64,000 nt of DNA from an uncultured Planococcus sp. (GCA_947502505.1 CANNAE010000001.1:487265-551264); one strand, 5' to 3'; positions 8,643 through 17,473 are shown, numbered from the stretch's first letter. Notes: generated by a model from the letters alone, not told the origin. Numbers and translations are program-made.

Positions 8643-9086
8643 ATGAATGAAGACATCAAGCAGTCATTGAAACTGTTTATCGTGTTGTCCCGTGCGCACA
8701 AAGCGATCACGGAACAAACCAATCAATTTTTTCAGGAAAACGGCGTCAATCCGACAGAATTTGCCGTGCTGGAGCTGCTCTACCATAAAGGGCGCCAGCC
8801 GCTGCAGAAAATTGGCGGAAAAATCCTCCTGGCGAGCGGATCGATCACTTATGTTATCGACAAGCTCGAAAAACGCGGCTTTATCACGCGCGTCAATTGC
8901 CCGACCGACCGCCGCATCACGTATGCGGAAATCACGGAAGAAGGAAAGTCGTTTATGGCGGACATCTTCCCGTCCCACGAGCAAAAACTGCACGAACTGA
9001 CGGCCGCTCTGTCTTCGGAAGAAAAAGAGCAAGCCATCGAATTGATGAAGAAAATGGGCTTATCGATCAAAGACTTGTCCTATTAA
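8643..9086 (+). CDS. MarR-family transcriptional regulator
   Basis: 147 aa winged helix protein. The segment FAVLELLYHKGRQPLQKIGGKILLASGSITYVIDKLEKRGFI (residues about 41-82) is the helix-turn-helix, followed by the wing CPTDRRITYAEITEEG. Family members bind small phenolic or oxidative signals and repress adjacent genes. Its ribosome-binding site is weak (ATGAGTG). It follows the K+ channel gene by 81 bases with no terminator between, so it could be co-transcribed. Target unknown. Confidence 0.88.
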   Translation: MNEDIKQSLKLFIVLSRAHKAITEQTNQFFQENGVNPTEFAVLELLYHKGRQPLQKIGGKILLASGSITYVIDKLEKRGFITRVNCPTDRRITYAEITEEGKSFMADIFPSHEQKLHELTAALSSEEKEQAIELMKKMGLSIKDLSY

Positions 9087-9118
9087 AAAAAGATCCTCCG
9101 CGTGGGAGGATCTTTTTA
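9087..9118. terminator. bidirectional terminator between MarR and CPBP genes
   Basis: A-tract, stem AGATCCTCC / GGAGGATCT, then T-tract. It serves the convergent genes on both sides. Confidence 0.88.
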
Positions 9119-9141
9119 TATTTCTGCCCGCGTGCATCTTG

Positions 9142-9756
9142 CTACAGCGGCAGCGGGAGAATAATGAACAGGAAAACCAGCACCACTAGATGGGTGATGA
9201 TGAGCAGCGGCATACTGCGCTTCCATTCGTAGAGTAGGCCAAGCAGCATGCCAGCGACAATGCCTGCCACGACGCCCGGCCAGAAGCCGCTAAAGGCCAG
9301 TGCGGCGCCGAATAAGAGAGAAGCGCCGACAATGGCGAATGGCAGCCTCATATATTTCTTCAATTGTTGTTGTATATAGCCGCGCCAGAAAAGTTCTTCT
9401 CCGGGCACAATGACAAACATTAATAAGAGGTAATGCCAGATGCTGGTCGGGGCAAACAAGGTTTGCAACGCAGCCACAGGGCCTTCGACATTAAGCGGAA
9501 GGGCATCGAAAATCAGATAACCGATCGCCAAAACGGCATAAATGGCCGTACCGAACACGAGTCCGTATATTAATGATTTCCAGGTTTTCAATTCATCGAA
9601 CACAGAGTAATTGACGAGCGCGATCGACATCAGCACTAAAATCGCGAATGTATACATATACCAGAAGATGGCTGTGTTTTCGAAAGCCAAATGATACAAG
9701 TAAAGCGAAAGCGGCAACAGCCAAATCAGCGTATGGCGCTTTAATAATGTAAACAT
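9142..9756 (-). CDS. CPBP-family intramembrane metalloprotease-like protein
   Basis: 204 aa from the minus-strand ATG at 9756, which has an excellent AGGAGGA site; a longer ORF start is rejected. Multi-pass membrane protein with the CPBP motif 1 EELFWRG (EExxxR type, near residue 120) and a terminal His in ITHLVV. The second motif, normally FxxxH, reads AFSGFW here, so one expected metal-binding His is not evident and catalytic activity is uncertain. Family members process prenylated or membrane peptides, or give immunity to bacteriocins. Substrate unknown. Confidence 0.78.
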   Translation of the reverse strand: MFTLLKRHTLIWLLPLSLYLYHLAFENTAIFWYMYTFAILVLMSIALVNYSVFDELKTWKSLIYGLVFGTAIYAVLAIGYLIFDALPLNVEGPVAALQTLFAPTSIWHYLLLMFVIVPGEELFWRGYIQQQLKKYMRLPFAIVGASLLFGAALAFSGFWPGVVAGIVAGMLLGLLYEWKRSMPLLIITHLVVLVFLFIILPLPL

Positions 9757-9892
9757 AAAAAATCCTCCTAAAATCAACCAACGCTGCCCGCAATATGGGG
9801 CCAAGCGCAATGCGGCTGGACGGGTATGGTTTCGTCCGTATAGTATTATAACAGAAGCATTTTAACAAAACGAAAAGAAAGGGGAACATTTC

Positions 9893-10081
9893 ATGACTGA
9901 TTATGAGAACGAACTGGAGCGCTTGAAAAATGGCGAGATCGATACGCTCGATATCCCGAAAGAGGAATTTCTGGAATTCCGCAAGGTCTTGACCGAACGG
10001 GAAGACTTCAAGCATTTTCGGGGAACGGCCTTCCATCACGGCAAGACGCAATATGAATATACAATCGAACCATCAAAATGA
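9893..10081 (+). CDS. conserved small hypothetical protein (62 aa)
   Basis: 62 aa, very acidic N-terminal half (ENELERLKNGEIDTLDIPKEEFLEF) and a basic/aromatic C-terminus (HFRGTAFHHGKTQYEY). The start ATG follows AGAAAGGGG at good spacing and codon use matches the neighbours. I do not recognise a named family. The composition suggests a soluble, compact cytosolic protein. It is divergent from the CPBP gene, sharing a 136-base upstream region. Confidence 0.75.
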   Translation: MTDYENELERLKNGEIDTLDIPKEEFLEFRKVLTEREDFKHFRGTAFHHGKTQYEYTIEPSK

Positions 10082-10221
10082 AGGTTCCACCGAACAAGCT
10101 GGCTGGCTAAAATCGCTGAAGCAAAATGCATTAAAATTTTTTTGAGAAAAAAGGTTTATCCCTTGTTTGGAGGGGGCATAGTATACTTGAACACAGCAAC
10201 ATTCTCATTTCCCCCTTTTGT

Positions 10222-10252
10222 GGCCGGACCTTTATGGACCGGCCTTTTTTTT
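10222..10252 (+). terminator. intrinsic terminator, no coding gene directly upstream
   Basis: GGCCGGACC / GGACCGGCC style stem with T8. It sits 140 bases downstream of the 62-aa gene. It may end that transcript or a short independent RNA starting near 10190. Confidence 0.85.
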
Positions 10253-10320
10253 ATGCCAAAAAAGAAGGGTGAATAGACTGATAATTTTTGCTATTATGGA
10301 AGTATAGAGGAGGCAATCAA

Positions 10321-11190
10321 ATGAAAATTGGATTTATCGGTACAGGGGTCATGGGCAATAGCATTGGGCGCCATCTACTAGAAGGCGGCCATGAACTTTC
10401 CGTCTTCACGAGAACCGCGAAGAAAGCCGAAGACTTATTGGAACGGGGCGCTTCGTGGAAAAATACGCCGCATGAATTGGCAAAAGATGCGGAAGTGATT
10501 TTCACGATGGTCGGTTATCCGGCAGATGTGAAGGAAATCTATTTCGGGGAAAATGGCCTTTTGGCAAATGCTGCCGAAGGAACGGTGCTCGTCGATTTAA
10601 CCACTTCCCAGCCGAAGCTGGCGCAGGAGATAGCGCACGCTGCACATGCTAAAGGTTTACATGCACTCGATGCGCCGGTCTCCGGTGGCGACATTGGGGC
10701 AAAAAATGCCGTATTGTCTGTAATGGTCGGCGGAGAGGAAGAAGTTTTCAAGCAATTGCTTCCGCTGTTCCGCTTATTTGCGGGCAATATCATTCTCCAG
10801 GGCCCGGCTGGTTCTGGACAGCATACGAAGATGTGCAACCAAATCAATATCGCGAACAATATGTTGGGAGTCTGCGAATCGCTCATCTATGCGAAAAAGG
10901 CCGGATTGGACCCGGAGAATGTCCTGCGCTCCATCACGGCAGGTGCGGCAGGGTCGTGGTCATTATCGAACTTGGCCCCTAAAATGATCGAAGGCGATTT
11001 CCGCCCTGGATTTTACATCAAGCATTTTATCAAGGACATGAAAATAGCGGTAGAAGAATCCGAACGCTGGGGCTTGGAGTTGCCAGGGCTAAAATTATCG
11101 CTCGGCATCTATGAGGATTTGGAACGTGGAGGGGACGGCGACCTTGGCACGCAAGCATTGATCCGCCATTTCGACTTTGCAGAAAAATAA
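10321..11190 (+). CDS. ykwC: 3-hydroxyisobutyrate dehydrogenase-family beta-hydroxyacid dehydrogenase YkwC
   Basis: 289 aa from ATG 10321 with GAGGAGG upstream. N-terminal NAD(P) motif GFIGTGVMG (residues 4-12), substrate motif DAPVSGGDIGAKNA (about 118-131), and GSGQHTKMCNQ with the catalytic Lys near 172. The family oxidises beta-hydroxyacids such as 3-hydroxyisobutyrate or reduces tartronate semialdehyde; the exact substrate of YkwC is not established to my knowledge. Identity rests on the motifs and on its position beside ykyB, as in B. subtilis. Confidence 0.88.
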   Translation: MKIGFIGTGVMGNSIGRHLLEGGHELSVFTRTAKKAEDLLERGASWKNTPHELAKDAEVIFTMVGYPADVKEIYFGENGLLANAAEGTVLVDLTTSQPKLAQEIAHAAHAKGLHALDAPVSGGDIGAKNAVLSVMVGGEEEVFKQLLPLFRLFAGNIILQGPAGSGQHTKMCNQINIANNMLGVCESLIYAKKAGLDPENVLRSITAGAAGSWSLSNLAPKMIEGDFRPGFYIKHFIKDMKIAVEESERWGLELPGLKLSLGIYEDLERGGDGDLGTQALIRHFDFAEK

Positions 11191-11192
11191 AC

Positions 11193-11221
11193 AAAAAAAC
11201 CGGCAATTCAATATTGCCGGC
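11193..11221 (-). terminator. terminator of ykyB (minus strand)
   Basis: Stem CCGGCAAT / ATTGCCGG. Read on the minus strand it ends in T7; on the plus strand there is no U-tract, so it works mainly for ykyB. Confidence 0.8.
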
Positions 11222-11224
11222 AAG

Positions 11225-11686
11225 TTAATCAAAATAGGATTTTTTCGGTGAATAGAAACGGTTCATTTCTTTCGGTTCATAGCGTTTGGAAAAAGACGGG
11301 ATGGCCGGTTTTTTCACTGGGGGTTCCAGCCCAGTGTAGTTTTGAAGCAATTCTTTCGCATGTTTCAAGTTCATGCGGCTCGGTGGGTTACGGTAGGATT
11401 CATCCAAGTCCCCGAAATGCTCGAGTGAATGGAAATCTTCCTTTTTGGGGAGCATGTGAAAATAATAATTGCCGCATTTCACGAGGACAGATGATTGTTG
11501 TTGGCTTTTACGGGGGTTTTTGCTGAAGTGCAGCCCAAGCTTTTGCGCTCGTTTCTGTTCGATCATCAGATTCAAGGATTGTTTTTTCAAGGCATAGAGA
11601 AATTGATTGTCAGGAGCAGTCTTTGCGTGGCGGTTGACGGTGAAGATAGCTTGTGCGATTTCCGAATCTTTGCTTGTCGGGGACAT
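11225..11686 (-). CDS. ykyB: YkyB family protein
   Basis: 153 aa. Strongly matches what I know of B. subtilis YkyB: IFTVNRHAKTAP near the N-terminus, LGLHFSKNPRKSQQQS in the middle, CGNYYFHMLP and YRNPPSRMNL further on. Soluble and basic, with no membrane segment. Function unknown in the family. ATG preceded by AAAGGAA. Convergent with ykwC and divergent from fadH, keeping the B. subtilis neighbourhood. Confidence 0.88.
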   Translation of the reverse strand: MSPTSKDSEIAQAIFTVNRHAKTAPDNQFLYALKKQSLNLMIEQKRAQKLGLHFSKNPRKSQQQSSVLVKCGNYYFHMLPKKEDFHSLEHFGDLDESYRNPPSRMNLKHAKELLQNYTGLEPPVKKPAIPSFSKRYEPKEMNRFYSPKKSYFD

Positions 11687-11813
11687 GGGCTCATTCCTTT
11701 CACAATAGTGGTTGGATCAGTCTTTGTTCATCATATCAAAATTTTCAGTCACTGTACATAAACCGGGTTCAATACAAAGCAGGAGGAAATAACTCAAAAA
11801 AGGGGATGTTGAA

Positions 11814-12581
11814 ATGTTGAGTGAACAAACAATTATCGTGACCGGCGGATCGAGCGGAATGGGCTTTCATATGGCAGAAAAGTTTGCCGCTGAAGGGGCG
11901 AACGTCATCATCACCGGGCGGGATATGGAAAAATTGAACGAGTCCTTGACGAAATTATCTGGGCTGCGCGGGCAAGCGGAAGCTTTCCAGATGGACGTCC
12001 GTGAACCGGAACACGCCAAGGCGATGGTCAATTTCGCACACGAGAAGTTTGGCCGGATCGATGGCTTGGTCAATAATGCAGCCGGGAATTTCATTGTCCA
12101 TGCCGAAAAATTATCGCCAAATGGCTGGCGCTCTGTTATCGACATCGTCTTGAACGGAACGTTTTTTTGTTCACATGCTGTAGGAAATTATTGGATTGAA
12201 AACGGCACAAAGGGGAATATACTTAATATGCTGGCGACCTATGCCTGGAATGCAGGCGCTGGCGTTGCGCATTCCGCCGCGGCAAAAGCCGGGGTCATGT
12301 CGCTGACTCGGACACTGGCAGTCGAATGGGGTACGCAATACGGCATTCGTGTCAATGGGATCGCTCCTGGCCCAATCGAACGTACTGGGGGCGCAGATAA
12401 ATTGTTTGAGTCTCAAGAAGCGATGCAGCGGACATTGAAATCTGTCCCTTTAGGACGGCTTGGAAAACCGGAAGAGGTGGCAGAACTGGCAGCGTTTATC
12501 ATGTCAGAGAAAGCGGCTTATATGAATGGGGAAATCGTGACCTTAGACGGTGGACAATGGTTGAATAAATTTCCTTTTTAA
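11814..12581 (+). CDS. fadH: 2,4-dienoyl-CoA reductase, SDR family (FadH/YkuF)
   Basis: 255 aa classical SDR: TGGSSGMG cofactor motif (residues 10-17), NNAAGNF near 88-94, and an atypical active site in which the usual YxxxK reads HSAAAKAG (Tyr replaced, Lys kept), as in dienoyl-CoA reductases. The C-terminal TLDGGQWL also fits. It would reduce 2,4-dienoyl-CoA during beta-oxidation of unsaturated fatty acids in the cytosol. Ribosome-binding site AAGGGGATG. Placement beside ykyB and darB mirrors ykuF in B. subtilis. Confidence 0.87.
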   Translation: MLSEQTIIVTGGSSGMGFHMAEKFAAEGANVIITGRDMEKLNESLTKLSGLRGQAEAFQMDVREPEHAKAMVNFAHEKFGRIDGLVNNAAGNFIVHAEKLSPNGWRSVIDIVLNGTFFCSHAVGNYWIENGTKGNILNMLATYAWNAGAGVAHSAAAKAGVMSLTRTLAVEWGTQYGIRVNGIAPGPIERTGGADKLFESQEAMQRTLKSVPLGRLGKPEEVAELAAFIMSEKAAYMNGEIVTLDGGQWLNKFPF

Positions 12582-12681
12582 GCCGAAATCCCCAATTAAA
12601 TAGTTTGGGGAATCGTGTTATGTTATGATGTAATGGAAGTGTTTCAGCATCAGACCATGCGATGCAAAAGGAGTAGAGCAC

Positions 12682-13125
12682 ATGATTTCATTACCGAGCA
12701 AAGATTTTCTTGAAACCCCGATTGAAGAATTTGTCATCTCGTCCGAAAAAGTAGCACATGTTCAAATCGGCAATAGTGCCGAGCATGCTTTATTGGTTTT
12801 GACGAAGACCGGCTATTCAGCCATCCCGGTTTTGGATGCGAAGTACCGGTTTCACGGCTTAATTAATGCCCAGCGCATCACAGACGCCATTCTTGGAATG
12901 GACCATATAGAATACGAGAAACTAGGCAATATTCGAGTCGAGGAGATCATGCAGACCGATCTGCCGCTGATCCATTTGAACGACCGCTTTCAAAGAGCAT
13001 TGGATTTGGTGATTGACCAGAATTTCCTCTGTGTAGTGGATGACGATGGAATGTTCATGGGGATCTTGACGAGACGGATCGTCTTGAAGCAATTGAAAAA
13101 ACAACTTTACCATTTTAAACGATAA
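12682..13125 (+). CDS. darB: CBS-domain c-di-AMP-binding protein DarB (CbpB/YkuL)
   Basis: 147 aa composed of two CBS motifs: residues about 20-75 (HALLVLTKTGYSAIPVLDAKYRFHGLI) and about 85-140 (ALDLVIDQNFLCVVDDDGMFMGILTRR). Length and order match DarB/CbpB. In B. subtilis and Listeria this protein senses c-di-AMP and, when apo, activates the stringent-response enzyme Rel and pyruvate carboxylase. Both c-di-AMP-controlled Ktr components and pyc occur elsewhere in this window. Ribosome-binding site AAAGGAG. Confidence 0.9.
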   Translation: MISLPSKDFLETPIEEFVISSEKVAHVQIGNSAEHALLVLTKTGYSAIPVLDAKYRFHGLINAQRITDAILGMDHIEYEKLGNIRVEEIMQTDLPLIHLNDRFQRALDLVIDQNFLCVVDDDGMFMGILTRRIVLKQLKKQLYHFKR

Positions 13126-13132
13126 TCACCCT

Positions 13133-13164
13133 GAAAAAGGTCTCATCCATTGAGGCCTTTTTTT
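13133..13164 (+). terminator. intrinsic terminator after darB
   Basis: AAAGGTCTCA / TTGAGGCCTTT stem with T7. Confidence 0.85.
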
Positions 13165-13189
13165 CTGCTGGTTGAAAGAAGGGATCGAT

Positions 13190-14668
13190 ATGGAACAAAC
13201 GAAACGCCCGCTTATTTTAATAGCGGTCATGCTGGCGATGTTCGTCTCCGCTGTCGAAGCGACCATCGTTTCGACGGCCATGCCGAGCATTGCTGCAGAC
13301 CTTGGCGGCTTTTCGAAATACAGTTGGGTATTCTCTGCTTATTTGCTGATGAGTACGGTCACCGTGCTGCTTTATGGAAAGTTGGCGGACCTTGTCGGCC
13401 GGAAAGCGATTTTTGCTTTTGGCATGTTATTGTTTTTGCTGGGCTCGCTGCTCTGCGGTTTAGCGGACTCAATGGAGCAATTGATCGCTTTCCGCTTTAT
13501 CCAGGGGGCGGGAGCTGGGGCCATCATGCCGATTGCCTCGACCATTGTTGGAGATATTTATTCCGCAGAGGAACGTGCGAAGATCCAAGGGTATTTGTCC
13601 AGCGTATGGGGCATTTCGGCCATCGCCGGACCTGCCATTGGCGGCATTCTGGTGGCGACGATCGGCTGGCAATATGTGTTTTGGGTCAATTTGCCGCTTG
13701 GGATCTTATCGCTGCTAGGCATCGTGATTTATCTAAAAGAACCAGTGCGCACGGAACGGGCGAAAATCGATTATAAAGGCGCCTTGTTTTTAACGCTTGC
13801 CCTGAGCAGTGTCTTGTATTTGCTGATTGAAGGGGGCGTGTCTTTCAACTGGCTCTCGGCTCCTTCTTATGGGCTTGCGGCGATGGGCGCCTTGTTCTTG
13901 TTTTGGTTCGTCAAAGCAGAGCGTGCGTCGAATGATCCGATGATGCCTTTTGAAATTTGGCATAACCGGGCGATCCGCTATGCGAATTTGGTTTCGCTCG
14001 CAACGGGAATTATCTTGATCGGCATATCCAGCTATTTGCCGGCTTATGTGACCGGCGTCATGGAACAGCCGGCCGCAATCGCCGGCTTCACATTAACGAC
14101 GATGTCGATCGGTTGGCCAATCGCTTCGGTCTTTTCCGGCAGGCTATTGATCAGCATTGGTTATTTCCGCACTTCGCTGCTTGGAGGAGCGTTCCTGCTG
14201 TTTGGAACCGCGTTGTTTGTTTTAATGCAGCCTGGATTTGGGCCGTTTTGGGCAGGGATGTCGAGCTTCTTTGTCGGTGTCGGCATGGGGCTGACGAGTA
14301 CTGCCTTTATCGTCTCTATCCAATCGGCCGTTTCCTATGACAAACGCGGGGCCGCAACCGCTTCAAATATGTTCATGCGCAATCTTGGCAGCACAATCGG
14401 CGTGGCGCTTCTTGGCAGCATATTGAACAGCTCATTGCAGAACAGGCTAAACGATGCAGGGAGCAGTTTGTCGCTGGATTCCGTCAACTCAATTTTAAGC
14501 ATCAATAGCCGTGCACAATTGCCTGAAGCTGAAAAGCAAGTGCTGCAAGAAGCCTTGGCTTTCGGGCTGCGCAATGTTTATGGCATTGCATTTCTCTGCG
14601 CGTTGCTCAGCTTCCTGCTGATTTTCGGTTTGCGCGGATTGAAAGGAGTGAAACCGGATGTCAAATGA
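13190..14668 (+). CDS. MFS multidrug transporter, 14-TM DHA2-like
   Basis: 492 aa, chosen start ATG 13190 with GAAAGAAGGGA upstream. Motif A is GKLADLVGRKAIF (residues about 63-75), motif C is GPAIGGIL near 150, and hydrophobic segments suggest about 14 helices as in EmrB/QacA-type drug/H+ antiporters. Its last 11 bases overlap the start of ccpC, so the two are translationally linked. In B. subtilis the nearby MFS gene is ykuC, but the lengths differ and I do not assign that name. Substrate unknown. Confidence 0.88.
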   Translation: MEQTKRPLILIAVMLAMFVSAVEATIVSTAMPSIAADLGGFSKYSWVFSAYLLMSTVTVLLYGKLADLVGRKAIFAFGMLLFLLGSLLCGLADSMEQLIAFRFIQGAGAGAIMPIASTIVGDIYSAEERAKIQGYLSSVWGISAIAGPAIGGILVATIGWQYVFWVNLPLGILSLLGIVIYLKEPVRTERAKIDYKGALFLTLALSSVLYLLIEGGVSFNWLSAPSYGLAAMGALFLFWFVKAERASNDPMMPFEIWHNRAIRYANLVSLATGIILIGISSYLPAYVTGVMEQPAAIAGFTLTTMSIGWPIASVFSGRLLISIGYFRTSLLGGAFLLFGTALFVLMQPGFGPFWAGMSSFFVGVGMGLTSTAFIVSIQSAVSYDKRGAATASNMFMRNLGSTIGVALLGSILNSSLQNRLNDAGSSLSLDSVNSILSINSRAQLPEAEKQVLQEALAFGLRNVYGIAFLCALLSFLLIFGLRGLKGVKPDVK

Positions 14669-15533
14669 AGAAATGATCATCAAAGTGCTGGCTGAAGAAG
14701 GCAATATGCGAAAAGCGGCGGAACGGCTTTTTTTGTCGCAGCCAGCCTTGTCACAGCGTTTGCAATCGATTGAGAAGGAATGGGGCCAACAGTTATTTGT
14801 CCGTTCTCAGAAGGGACTGACTCCAACACCGGCGGGCGAATTGGTCATCCAATACGCGAAAGACGCGGTAGTGAGACGGGAAGAAATGTTTGAACAGCTG
14901 CACACTTTAAGTGAAAAAGTGCATGGCACCTTGAAAATCGCCTGTGCATCAATTATCGGCCAGAACTGGCTTCCGAAAGTGCTGAAAGATTTCATCACCC
15001 TATACCCAGAGGCGAAAGTGCAATTGATCACCGGCTGGAGTTCTGAAATTGTCCGGGCCTTGTACGAAGGAGAGGCCCATATCGGCATCGTCCGGGGCCA
15101 GACAGACTGGAAAGGGCCGAAGATACATTTGTTCAAAGATACTTTGTATTTGGTTGATAAAGAAATCAGTTCGCTCGAAGAAGTGATGAAGACAGAACGG
15201 CCATTCATCCAGTTCAAAAGCGATTCCACCTATTACGAGGAAATTCAGCAATGGTGGCAAAAACATTTCGCTTCCAATCCGAAACGCCAAATTACGGTTG
15301 ACCAGATCGAAACCTGCAAGCAAATGGCGGTCAACGGCATCGGCTACGCGATTTTGCCATCGATAACGTTGACCGGTTCGGAAGATGTCCATACGATGCC
15401 GTTGACAAATAGCGAAGAAGAACTTGAATTGACGCGTGATACATGGTTGATCGGCTATGAATCGTCTTTTCAACTGCGCCAGGTCGAGGCATTTGTCGAT
15501 ATTGTCAAAAAACATGCCACTCTGTTAAGCTAA
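14658..15533 (+). CDS. ccpC: LysR-family regulator CcpC
   Basis: 291 aa. N-terminal helix-turn-helix NMRKAAERLFLSQPALSQRLQSIEKEWG (residues 15-42) followed by the LysR effector domain (FVRSQKGLTPTPAGE; GEAHIGIVRG; NGIGYAILPS). The neighbourhood darB - ccpC - dapH corresponds to B. subtilis ykuL-ykuM(ccpC)-ykuQ, where CcpC represses citB and citZ in response to citrate. Start ATG follows AAAGGAGTG inside the upstream MFS gene. The overlap with the transporter is a local difference from B. subtilis. Confidence 0.85.
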   Translation: MSNEEMIIKVLAEEGNMRKAAERLFLSQPALSQRLQSIEKEWGQQLFVRSQKGLTPTPAGELVIQYAKDAVVRREEMFEQLHTLSEKVHGTLKIACASIIGQNWLPKVLKDFITLYPEAKVQLITGWSSEIVRALYEGEAHIGIVRGQTDWKGPKIHLFKDTLYLVDKEISSLEEVMKTERPFIQFKSDSTYYEEIQQWWQKHFASNPKRQITVDQIETCKQMAVNGIGYAILPSITLTGSEDVHTMPLTNSEEELELTRDTWLIGYESSFQLRQVEAFVDIVKKHATLLS

Positions 15534-15559
15534 AGGATGTATTATTATACTGAATCAGA

Positions 15560-15565
15560 TATAAT
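15560..15565 (+). promoter_or_regulatory. -10 element of the dapH promoter
   Basis: A consensus TATAAT preceded by A/T-rich sequence lies 35 bases before the dapH start. The -35 is poor, and no terminator separates it from ccpC. Confidence 0.45.
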
Positions 15566-15599
15566 AACACCATTACATGAGAGAAAGAGGTTTTGATCA

Positions 15600-16313
15600 A
15601 TGGAACAAATGGATGCAAATCAAATTATTTCGTACATACAGAATGCGAAGAAGTCGACGCCTGTAAAAGTATATGTCAAAGGTGAAGGCGTAGCTGCGCT
15701 TAACTTTGGCGAAGGCTCGAAAGTATTCGGCGAAGGCAATCATGCAACAGTTTTCGGCGAATGGGCTGAAGTGGAGAAAGCGCTTGAGCAGCACGCCTCC
15801 GTCATCGAAGATTCCGTAGTGGAAAACGATCGCAGAAACTCGGCCATCCCCATGCTTGACTTGAAAAACATCAACTCGCGTATCGAACCGGGTGCTTTTA
15901 TCCGTGAAAACGTAGAAATCGGCAGCAATTGCATCATCATGATGGGCGCTGTCATCAATATCGGATCTGTCATCGGTGACGGTACGATGATCGACATGGG
16001 CGTCATTATGGGCGGCCGCGCAACAGTCGGGAAAAACTGCCATATCGGAGCTGGCGCAGTGCTGGCTGGCGTAATCGAGCCTGCATCTGCGACACCGGTC
16101 ATCGTCGAGGACGATGTCATGATCGGCGCAAACGCAGTCGTATTGGAAGGCGTTCGCATCGGGAGAGGCTCTGTCGTCGCTGCAGGGGCTGTCGTGATCG
16201 AAGATGTGCCTGAAAACGCAGTGGTCGGCGGAACGCCAGCACGCGTATTGAAATTGATGGATGAGAAAACCCGTTCAAAAACGGAAATCAAGCAAGAACT
16301 CCGCCAGCTGTAA
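15600..16313 (+). CDS. dapH: 2,3,4,5-tetrahydropyridine-2,6-dicarboxylate N-acetyltransferase
   Basis: 237 aa. A left-handed beta-helix acyltransferase with hexapeptide repeats from about residue 95 ([30 protein letters not shown]; later [22 protein letters not shown]). It acetylates tetrahydrodipicolinate, the committed step of the acetylase branch of meso-diaminopimelate/lysine synthesis. The N-terminal [14 protein letters not shown] aligns with B. subtilis DapH. dapL follows 10 bases after the stop. Confidence 0.93.
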   Translation: MEQMDANQIISYIQNAKKSTPVKVYVKGEGVAALNFGEGSKVFGEGNHATVFGEWAEVEKALEQHASVIEDSVVENDRRNSAIPMLDLKNINSRIEPGAFIRENVEIGSNCIIMMGAVINIGSVIGDGTMIDMGVIMGGRATVGKNCHIGAGAVLAGVIEPASATPVIVEDDVMIGANAVVLEGVRIGRGSVVAAGAVVIEDVPENAVVGGTPARVLKLMDEKTRSKTEIKQELRQL

Positions 16314-16323
16314 GAGGCCAGTT

Positions 16324-17439
16324 ATGGATTTGATTCGAGTAAGAAGAGAACTGCATGAGATTCCGGAAATCGGTTTTCAGGAATTTAAAACGCAAAGCTA
16401 TTTGAAAGATATCATCTTGCAAATGCCATCCGGCCGCATCGAACTGGTGGAGTGGCGCACGGGCCTTGTGGCCAAAGTTAAAGGCCGCTCACCCGAAAAA
16501 ACGATCGGCTGGCGTACGGATATCGACGGCTTGCCGATCCTTGAGGAAACCGGCTTGCCGTTTGCTTCCCGCCACGAAGGGTTCATGCATGCATGTGGCC
16601 ACGATGTTCATATGGCGGTTGCGCTCGGCTTATTGGAACAGCTGGTAGAACAGCCACTCGATAACGATGCCGTGATTTTATTCCAACCGGCTGAAGAAGG
16701 GCCAGGCGGTGCTGAGCCATTGCTTGCATGGCTTGAACAAGAACGCCCCGACTTGTTGCCGGATGAACTGTTCGCCCTGCATATCGCGCCTGAACTGCCG
16801 CTAGGCACTGTCGCGACGAAACCGGGGCTGTTGTTTGCCAACACATCGGAATTGTTCATAGACCTTCACGGCAAGGGGGGGCACGCCGCTTATCCCCATC
16901 AGACACGCGATATGGCGGTCGCAGCAGCTGCTTTGCTGATGCAATTGCAAACAGTTGTCAGCCGCAATGTCGACCCGATGGATTCAGCTGTGGTGACGGT
17001 TGGGAAGATGTCAGCGGGTACCGTACAGAATATCATCGCTGAACGGGCGCGCTTGGAAGGGACCATCCGCACCTTGACGCCCGAATCAATGGACAGTGTG
17101 AAACACCGCGTCGAAGCGTTGTGCCGGTCGATTGAGGCAGGCTACGAATGCCAAGTATCGATCGATTACGGTGCCAACTACCGTCAAGTGGATAATGATG
17201 GACAGCTCGCCGAGACATTTTTACGCTACGCACAGGACACACCGGGCATTCAAGCTGTCCGCAGCAAAGCGGCCATGACAGGTGAAGATTTCGGCTATTT
17301 CACTGAAATTCTGCCGTCTTTGATGTTCTGGGCAGGGGTAGGCTCGGATTACGGCTTGCATCATGCCAAATTGACACCGGATGAAGGGATCCTGGCGTAT
17401 ATGCCAAAATTCCTCTACGACTATTTTAAGAAACGATAA
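16324..17439 (+). CDS. dapL: N-acetyldiaminopimelate deacetylase
   Basis: 371 aa from ATG 16324, which starts MDLIRVRRELHEIPE; a longer reading overlaps dapH and is rejected. M20 amidohydrolase: HACGHDVHMAVALG (metal-binding, near residues 90-103), QPAEEGPGG catalytic Glu near 125-133, and a dimerisation domain from about 175 (HGKGGHAAYPHQTRD). It removes acetyl from N-acetyl-LL-diaminopimelate in lysine and peptidoglycan precursor synthesis. Operon with dapH. Downstream lies a duplicated terminator bracketing repeat element copy 1. Confidence 0.92.
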   Translation: MDLIRVRRELHEIPEIGFQEFKTQSYLKDIILQMPSGRIELVEWRTGLVAKVKGRSPEKTIGWRTDIDGLPILEETGLPFASRHEGFMHACGHDVHMAVALGLLEQLVEQPLDNDAVILFQPAEEGPGGAEPLLAWLEQERPDLLPDELFALHIAPELPLGTVATKPGLLFANTSELFIDLHGKGGHAAYPHQTRDMAVAAAALLMQLQTVVSRNVDPMDSAVVTVGKMSAGTVQNIIAERARLEGTIRTLTPESMDSVKHRVEALCRSIEAGYECQVSIDYGANYRQVDNDGQLAETFLRYAQDTPGIQAVRSKAAMTGEDFGYFTEILPSLMFWAGVGSDYGLHHAKLTPDEGILAYMPKFLYDYFKKR

Positions 17440-17473
17440 AAAAGCGAGATGCCATTGCAGCATCTCGTTTTTT
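17438..17473 (+). terminator. terminator copy A of dapL (left flank of repeat element 1)
   Basis: A6, stem GCGAGATGC / GCATCTCGT, T6. It overlaps the dapL stop codon. A second version of the same hairpin is at 17713-17747, differing at two bases (an A/G change in the loop-proximal region and T/C at the stem base). Confidence 0.9.

Noticed and set aside
12589..12611. Terminator after fadH
   Set aside because: TCCCCAA/TTGGGGA arms exist but no U-tract follows on either strand.
13150..13776. 208-aa plus-strand ORF overlapping the MFS gene
   Set aside because: Overlaps clear MFS motif A sequence in another frame; Arg/Cys/Trp-rich shadow composition.
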